64,000 nucleotides of DNA, taken from FACHB-T130 sp042747725 (GTDB lineage: Bacteria; Cyanobacteriota; Cyanobacteriia; Cyanobacteriales; FACHB-T130). Below, piece after piece: positions 60,096 to 64,000 of this stretch. The DNA is taken from the NCBI RefSeq assembly GCF_042747725.1, contig NZ_JBHZGO010000099.1:56068-120067 (forward strand), read 5' to 3'. The notes under the pieces were generated by a model. It made no database searches. It was not told where the DNA came from and saw only the letters and a list, made by a program, of their open reading frames with translations. Both the position numbers and the translations under genes were made by a program. The stretch's first letter is position 1. Every line of letters begins with the position of its first letter.

Positions 60096-60186
60096 TAGGA
60101 CTTACGCAACATCACCACATCTGAGGGCAACCACAGGGGGATTGCCCCTACAAAACTCTATATGTATAAGCTTTGTGTAAGTCCTG
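60096..60186. mobile_element. MITE-like element, copy 2
   Basis: About 91 bp with termini AGGACTTACGCAA / TTGTGTAAGTCCT and an interior that matches, on the opposite strand, 11143-11235. The right terminus has one substitution (GCG to GTG), so this copy is a little older. Confidence 0.8.
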
Positions 60187-60370
60187 ATCTGCAAACTGCC
60201 AGTCGCAGTTTATGACGTAGATAGACAAAAACGTCAATACCTTTGGATTGGGAAAGCTCAGCCTGGAATCGAGAGTAATGTTGGATACCCGTTTAAGTCT
60301 TGCCATTGGATAGCAACAACCAGTCACCTTTGAGATTATGAAGTTAGATCCATAAACTAAAAGAATTACA

Positions 60371-61378
60371 ATGCCCATTGTTTCGGCTGAGAAACTGAGC
60401 AAAATCTATCCAGTGGCGGTCAAAGAACCCGGACTTAAGGGGACATTACAGCACTTTTTGCGCCGCACCTACCGCGAGGTGAAGGCGGTTCAAGACGTTT
60501 CCTTCGAGATTGAAGCGGGGGAAGTGGTGGGGTTTTTAGGTGCCAATGGTGCGGGAAAAACGACGACTCTGAAGATGCTCACGGGGTTAATCCATCCCTC
60601 CGCAGGCGTGGTGCGGGTGGCTGGACACGTTCCTTTCCAGCGTCAGGCGTCTTTTTTGAAACAAATTACGCTGGTGATGGGGCAAAAGCAGCAGTTGCTC
60701 TGGGACTTGCCAGCGATGGACTCGCTGAGGATAAACGCTGCTGTTTATAACATCCCCGACAAAGAGTTTCGGCGCATGGTGGGGGAACTGACGGAGATGC
60801 TTTCACTGCAAGGCAAGCTGAATCAGCCGGTGCGGAAGCTTTCTTTGGGGGAACGCATGAAGGCTGAGTTGCTAGCAGCACTCCTCCACCAGCCCAAGGT
60901 ACTGTTTTTGGATGAGCCGACGCTGGGACTCGATATCAATGCTCAGGTAGGGGTGCGGAAATTTTTGCGGGAGTACAATCAGCTCTATGGCGCTACGATT
61001 CTCTTAACCAGCCACTACATGGCAGACATCACTGCTTTGTGTCAGCGGGTGCTACTGATTCATCAAGGTCAGCTAATTTATGATGGCAGTTTGGATGGAC
61101 TCCTAGACCGCTTTGCCCCCTACCGCGAAGTGAAAGTAGAGTTGGCGCATCCGCTACCCAAAGATGATCTCGAAAGGGGAAGTTTGGCATCTTTAAAGTC
61201 TTATGGCGAAATTGAAGCGGTAGAAGGTCAAGTGGTGCGGTTGCTGGTGCGGCGGGAGGCGCTGACTCGCACAGTCGCTAAAATTTTGGCGGAAATGGAT
61301 GTATTGGATTTGGCAGTGACTGAGCCGCCGATTGAAGAAGTAATCGGTCAGGTGTTTCGTGCAGGGGTCGTTGTATGA
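60371..61378 (+). CDS. ABC-2 type exporter ATP-binding protein
   Basis: 335 residues. Walker A GANGAGKTTTLK, signature LSLGERMKAELLAAL, Walker B VLFLDEPTLGLD. The last ~90 residues are a variable C-terminal domain. It overlaps the first permease gene by 4 bp (ATGA). Together with the two permeases at 61375 and 63020 it should form a heterodimeric-permease ABC-2 exporter; cargo unknown. Related three-gene sets are widespread in cyanobacteria. Confidence 0.92.
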   Translation: MPIVSAEKLSKIYPVAVKEPGLKGTLQHFLRRTYREVKAVQDVSFEIEAGEVVGFLGANGAGKTTTLKMLTGLIHPSAGVVRVAGHVPFQRQASFLKQITLVMGQKQQLLWDLPAMDSLRINAAVYNIPDKEFRRMVGELTEMLSLQGKLNQPVRKLSLGERMKAELLAALLHQPKVLFLDEPTLGLDINAQVGVRKFLREYNQLYGATILLTSHYMADITALCQRVLLIHQGQLIYDGSLDGLLDRFAPYREVKVELAHPLPKDDLERGSLASLKSYGEIEAVEGQVVRLLVRREALTRTVAKILAEMDVLDLAVTEPPIEEVIGQVFRAGVVV

Positions 61379-62166
61379 GTTCAGCAATGAGAACAGCCAA
61401 AGCTTTGCTGGTAGCTTATTACGCTCATATGCTGGAGTATCGGGCAGAGCTATTTTTGTGGGCGCTATCGGGTTCTGTGCCCTTCATCTTGATGGGGATT
61501 TGGATGGAGGCAGCAGCGCAAGGTGGACGGTTTGGGCTGTCGCCAGTAGATTTTGCCCGCTATTTCATTGCAGCTTTCTTGGTTAGGCAGTTTACGGTTG
61601 TTTGGGTGATTTGGGAATTTGAGAAGCAGGTGGTGCAAGGGACGTTGTCTTCTCGGCTGCTGCAACCTTTAGACCCGGTGTGGCATCATGTGGCTTCTCA
61701 TCTTTCCGAACGCCTTGCCCGTTTCCCGTTCATTGGGGGGTTGGTAATCTTGTTTTTTACGCTCTACCCGAAGGCAATTTGGTTGCCGAGTGTGGGGAGA
61801 ATTTTACTATTTTTCGGGGTGGTAGCGATCGCCTTCACTCTCCGCTTTCTCATCCAATACACTTTTGCTCTGTTTGCTTTTTGGACGGAACGCGCTAGCG
61901 CCATCGAGCAATTCTGGTTTCTGCTGTATCTGTTTCTTTCTGGCATTGTTGCCCCACTTGAAGTTTTTCCTCCAGCGGTGCGTGAAGTGGTTCTGTGGAC
62001 GCCGTTTCCCTATCTGGTGCATTTCCCGGCGGCGTTGTTGGTAGGGTTGCCAGTAGATTTAGGGCGGGGTTTATTGGCAATGTTTGGTTGGTGTTTGCTG
62101 TTTTTCGTCTGGAATCGTTGGATGTGGCGGCAAGGTTTGAAGCAGTATTCGGGGATGGGGGCGTAG
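61375..62166 (+). CDS. ABC-2 family permease 1
   Basis: 263 residues with six hydrophobic helices (ALSGSVPFILMGIWMEAA, FPFIGGLVILFFTLYP and others). The first residues MSSAMRTAKALLVAYYAHML precede the membrane part, as in ABC-2 type exporter permeases. Its partner permease (63020) is separated from it by the HNH locus. Confidence 0.88.
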   Translation: MSSAMRTAKALLVAYYAHMLEYRAELFLWALSGSVPFILMGIWMEAAAQGGRFGLSPVDFARYFIAAFLVRQFTVVWVIWEFEKQVVQGTLSSRLLQPLDPVWHHVASHLSERLARFPFIGGLVILFFTLYPKAIWLPSVGRILLFFGVVAIAFTLRFLIQYTFALFAFWTERASAIEQFWFLLYLFLSGIVAPLEVFPPAVREVVLWTPFPYLVHFPAALLVGLPVDLGRGLLAMFGWCLLFFVWNRWMWRQGLKQYSGMGA

Positions 62167-62263
62167 GAAGCAAGAGGGGGAAAAGCGCGATCGCGTTTCT
62201 AGATGGGGTGAGGATGCGATCGCTATAATAGTACAACAGAACTAAAGCCACTATAAAAATGCT

Positions 62264-62497
62264 ATGACCCCAGTAGTAATTAGACCCTCATCTTGGCTAA
62301 CGACTGGCATCCGAGTTGAAAAAATTAAGAATATGAATCTTTTCAAGTTTACTGAAGAACTCCAGTCCCGAATGGAAGAACTTTTAGAGAAAAAAAAGGC
62401 TGATTCGCTTACGTTAGAAGAAGCAGCTGAACTGGAGGGGATAGGAGAATTAGACATGATTTTTACCTATATCAATGCCCAAATTGCTGCTTCGTGA
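62264..62497 (+). CDS. Small protein paired with an HNH endonuclease
   Basis: 77 residues (54 if the ATG at 62333 is used, MNLFKFTEELQSRMEELLEK). Helical, acidic, with EEAAELEGIGELDMIFTYIN. Its stop overlaps the start of the HNH gene (62494). Similar small genes precede HNH genes in other cyanobacteria; an antitoxin or accessory role is a guess. Confidence 0.6.
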   Translation: MTPVVIRPSSWLTTGIRVEKIKNMNLFKFTEELQSRMEELLEKKKADSLTLEEAAELEGIGELDMIFTYINAQIAAS

Positions 62498-62954
62498 CTA
62501 TTTCAAACAAAATACAACAGTTGGTGCGGCAACGAGCTAAGTTTTTGTGCGAGTATTGCCATTCTCCTGAATTTTTGAGTACAGCTCTACTCACGATTGA
62601 GCATTTATTACCGCAATCTTTGGGAGGGTCTGATCAGATTGAAAATTTAGCCTTAGCTTGTCGTCGCTGTAACGAGCGTCGTTATAATTTTATAGTCGGA
62701 ATTGATACTGAAACTCAAGAAGAAATTCCCTTATTTAATCCTCGTCAGCACCAGTGGGCAGAGCATTTTATCTGGACAGCAGATAGTATAAAAAATTTTT
62801 AGGTATTACCCCTACAGGTCGAGCTACTTGTAATCGACTTGACTTTAATGATGAGTTTCATAATGATGGTTTCATTCAGAAATCTCGTCGATTTTGGGTG
62901 CAAGGCGGCTGGCATCCTCCCAAGGACGATCCGCGTCAAGAGAGTGAGGGTTAA
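62494..62954 (+). pseudogene. HNH endonuclease with a frameshift near its 3' end
   Basis: The first 102 codons give a typical HNH nuclease: FLCEYCHSPE (CxxC), IEHLLPQSLGG (catalytic His) and NLALACRRCNERR (CxxC and Asn). The frame ends at 62802 after SIKNF. In another frame the family's remaining residues follow at once (LGITPTGRATCNRLDLND and FWVQGGWHPPKDDP), to a stop at 62954. The break sits in an A5T5 run (62791-62800), so one base was gained there. The nuclease core itself is intact; whether the shortened protein works is unclear. Confidence 0.8.
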
Positions 62955-63019
62955 AGCGCGGTGTTGCTATCCACAAATCGCGTTACTTTCAAATTGGCAC
63001 ACCTTGCAACCTTGAGAAG

Positions 63020-63802
63020 ATGCAACGATATCTACGGGTACTAAAGCTATTTTGGAGTACAGCGATCGCTGCCGAACTTGAATACCGGGTTAATTTTGTT
63101 CTAGCGGCACTCAGTAGTTTGGGAAACCTAGCCGGTAGTATGTTTGGGTTGTCCTTGTTTTACCGCAATGGTTACACCTTTGAAGGGTGGAAATGGGAGG
63201 AAGCTTTGGTTGTGCTAGGAGTTTTTACGATCCTGCAAGGCTTTTCTAATACCTTCTTGGTGCCTAATTTAAACCGGATTGTCGATCAGGTTCAGCAAGG
63301 GACGCTAGACTTTGTGCTGCTTAAGCCCATCAGCAGCCAATTTTGGCTTTCTACCCGCGCCCTTTCTCCTTGGGGACTGCCAGATTTAGTGTTTGGAGGA
63401 GTGCTGATTGGGTATGCTGGGGCGCGGTTGGGTTTGAGAATAAACGACTATTTCTTAAGTGCGATGCCGCTACTATTCGGTTTCGCAATTCTGTACAGTC
63501 TGTGGTTTATGCTGGGAGCGACCAGCATCTGGTTTGTGAAAATCTACAACGTCACAGAGGTACTTAGAGGTTTTCTGGAAGCGGGGCGGTACCCGATGGT
63601 TGCTTATCCCGCTGCTTACCGTTTTTTCTTTACTTTTGTAGTGCCAGTGGCGTTTTTAACGACTATACCAGCAGAGGCGATGCTGGGACGAGTTGAGGTG
63701 GATTGGATGGTGAGTGCGGGGATTCTGGCGTTGGCGCTATTATTCGCTTCGCGGGTCTTCTGGCGGTTTGCGTTGCGATTTTATACGAGTGCGTCGAGTT
63801 AA
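63020..63802 (+). CDS. ABC-2 family permease 2
   Basis: 260 residues with six hydrophobic helices (EYRVNFVLAALSSLGNLAGS, FLTTIPAEAMLG and others). It is homologous in type to the permease at 61375 and should be its partner. An 853-bp block with the small ORF and the HNH gene separates the two. It has no obvious promoter of its own beyond the AT-rich region near 62960-63015. Confidence 0.88.
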   Translation: MQRYLRVLKLFWSTAIAAELEYRVNFVLAALSSLGNLAGSMFGLSLFYRNGYTFEGWKWEEALVVLGVFTILQGFSNTFLVPNLNRIVDQVQQGTLDFVLLKPISSQFWLSTRALSPWGLPDLVFGGVLIGYAGARLGLRINDYFLSAMPLLFGFAILYSLWFMLGATSIWFVKIYNVTEVLRGFLEAGRYPMVAYPAAYRFFFTFVVPVAFLTTIPAEAMLGRVEVDWMVSAGILALALLFASRVFWRFALRFYTSASS

Positions 63803-63803
63803 A

Positions 63804-63845
63804 ACCTCTCCGCCAACCCTTCTCCTACAAGGAGAGGGGCGAAGA
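63804..63845. repeat. CTCTCCGCCAACCCTTCTCCTA palindromic repeat
   Basis: Immediately after the permease 2 stop. Same family as 8814-8852 and 16881-16925, with the arms AACCCTTCTCCT / AGGAGAGGGG. Confidence 0.65.
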
Positions 63846-63906
63846 TTATTCCCCCTTCCTTAGTAGGGCTATCCCAGAAGTGTTGAAAGATAGCTTAAGA
63901 CGGAAA

Positions 63907-63943
63907 AAATGGGGGCAGAATGTAGTATTCTACCCCCACACAA
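63907..63943 (-). terminator. Terminator of a gene entering from beyond the window
   Basis: On the minus strand TGGGGGTAGAAT, 5-nt loop, ATTCTGCCCCCA, then six T. It serves the gene whose end is at 63964. Confidence 0.8.
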
Positions 63944-63963
63944 ACTAAAAATGATGACTGATG

Positions 63964-64000
63964 TTAACGTCCTTTGCCAGCATTGTCAAATCCTTGCTCA
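63964..64000 (-). CDS. 3' end of an unidentified minus-strand gene
   Basis: Only the last 11 codons are in the window (EQGFDNAGKGR, then TAA at 63964-63966). The following terminator supports it as real. Too short to identify. Confidence 0.4.
   Translation of the reverse strand, partial: EQGFDNAGKGR

Overview
The window looks like chromosomal DNA of a cyanobacterium. The octamer GCGATCGC (HIP1) is very frequent. Gene content includes cytochrome c6 (petJ), a ferrochelatase with a C-terminal chlorophyll-binding-type helix, the nrtABCD nitrate transporter with the cyanobacterial NrtC fusion, a DUF1822 protein paired with a sigma factor, an SLH-OprB porin, and an orthocaspase-NTPase-WD40 giant. 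The abundance of short tandem repeats, palindromic repeats and Uma2/HNH genes suggests a filamentous, repeat-rich genome, but I cannot name the species. No tRNA, rRNA, CRISPR array or complete insertion sequence was recognised.

Layout. 1-10.1 kb is a carbohydrate block on the + strand: the end of a glycosyltransferase, UDP-galactopyranose mutase, a GH1-RmlD fusion, a STAS protein, a decayed MBL hydrolase, a GH2 hydrolase overlapping galT, and an M24-fold protein lacking three of five metal ligands. 10.1-11.3 kb is repeat-rich: a perfect 98-bp direct repeat, an 87-bp tandem duplication over the start of a cupin gene, a 93-bp MITE-like element and a hairpin. 11.3-25 kb holds mostly small housekeeping or unknown genes: oligopeptidase A, aldo/keto reductase, petJ, a membrane alpha/beta hydrolase, Pmp3 and holin-like proteins, a VOC protein, DUF4385, a retropepsin-like pair, a DUF6615 gene broken by one TGA, and Uma2. 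25-32.5 kb carries tex, an anchored methyltransferase, a FecR-domain protein with an SLH porin, and a repeat array.

32.5-39.3 kb is dominated by a 1752-residue caspase-nSTAND-14xWD40 protein. It is bracketed by two small secreted proteins with related Arg/Gly-rich tails, plus a decayed duplicate of one of them. 39.3-45.3 kb holds psiE and nrtDCBA, transcribed leftward in the order nrtA to nrtD, without nirA or narB nearby. 45.3-54.4 kb contains a Uma2 pseudogene, a PD-(D/E)XK nuclease with no ATG, a secreted two-repeat protein, the sigma/DUF1822 pair, argJ with an unusual C-terminal insertion, a HEPN-like protein and a secreted coiled-coil protein. 54.4-64 kb contains map, a methyltransferase, hemH, DUF4126, gdhA, and an ABC-2 exporter whose two permease genes are separated by a small ORF and a frameshifted HNH gene.

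How genes work together. The first 10 kb plausibly makes or remodels a galactose/galactofuranose-containing glycan: Glf converts UDP-Galp to UDP-Galf, GalT exchanges Gal-1-P and UDP-sugar, RmlD-like and GH domains act on sugars. NrtABCD imports nitrate or nitrite, and GdhA and ArgJ use assimilated nitrogen. Petj, HemH and the small stress-type membrane proteins are ordinary cyanobacterial functions. The candidates I rate most interesting are the sugar cluster with its fused and degenerate enzymes, and the caspase-nSTAND locus with its flanking small secreted proteins.
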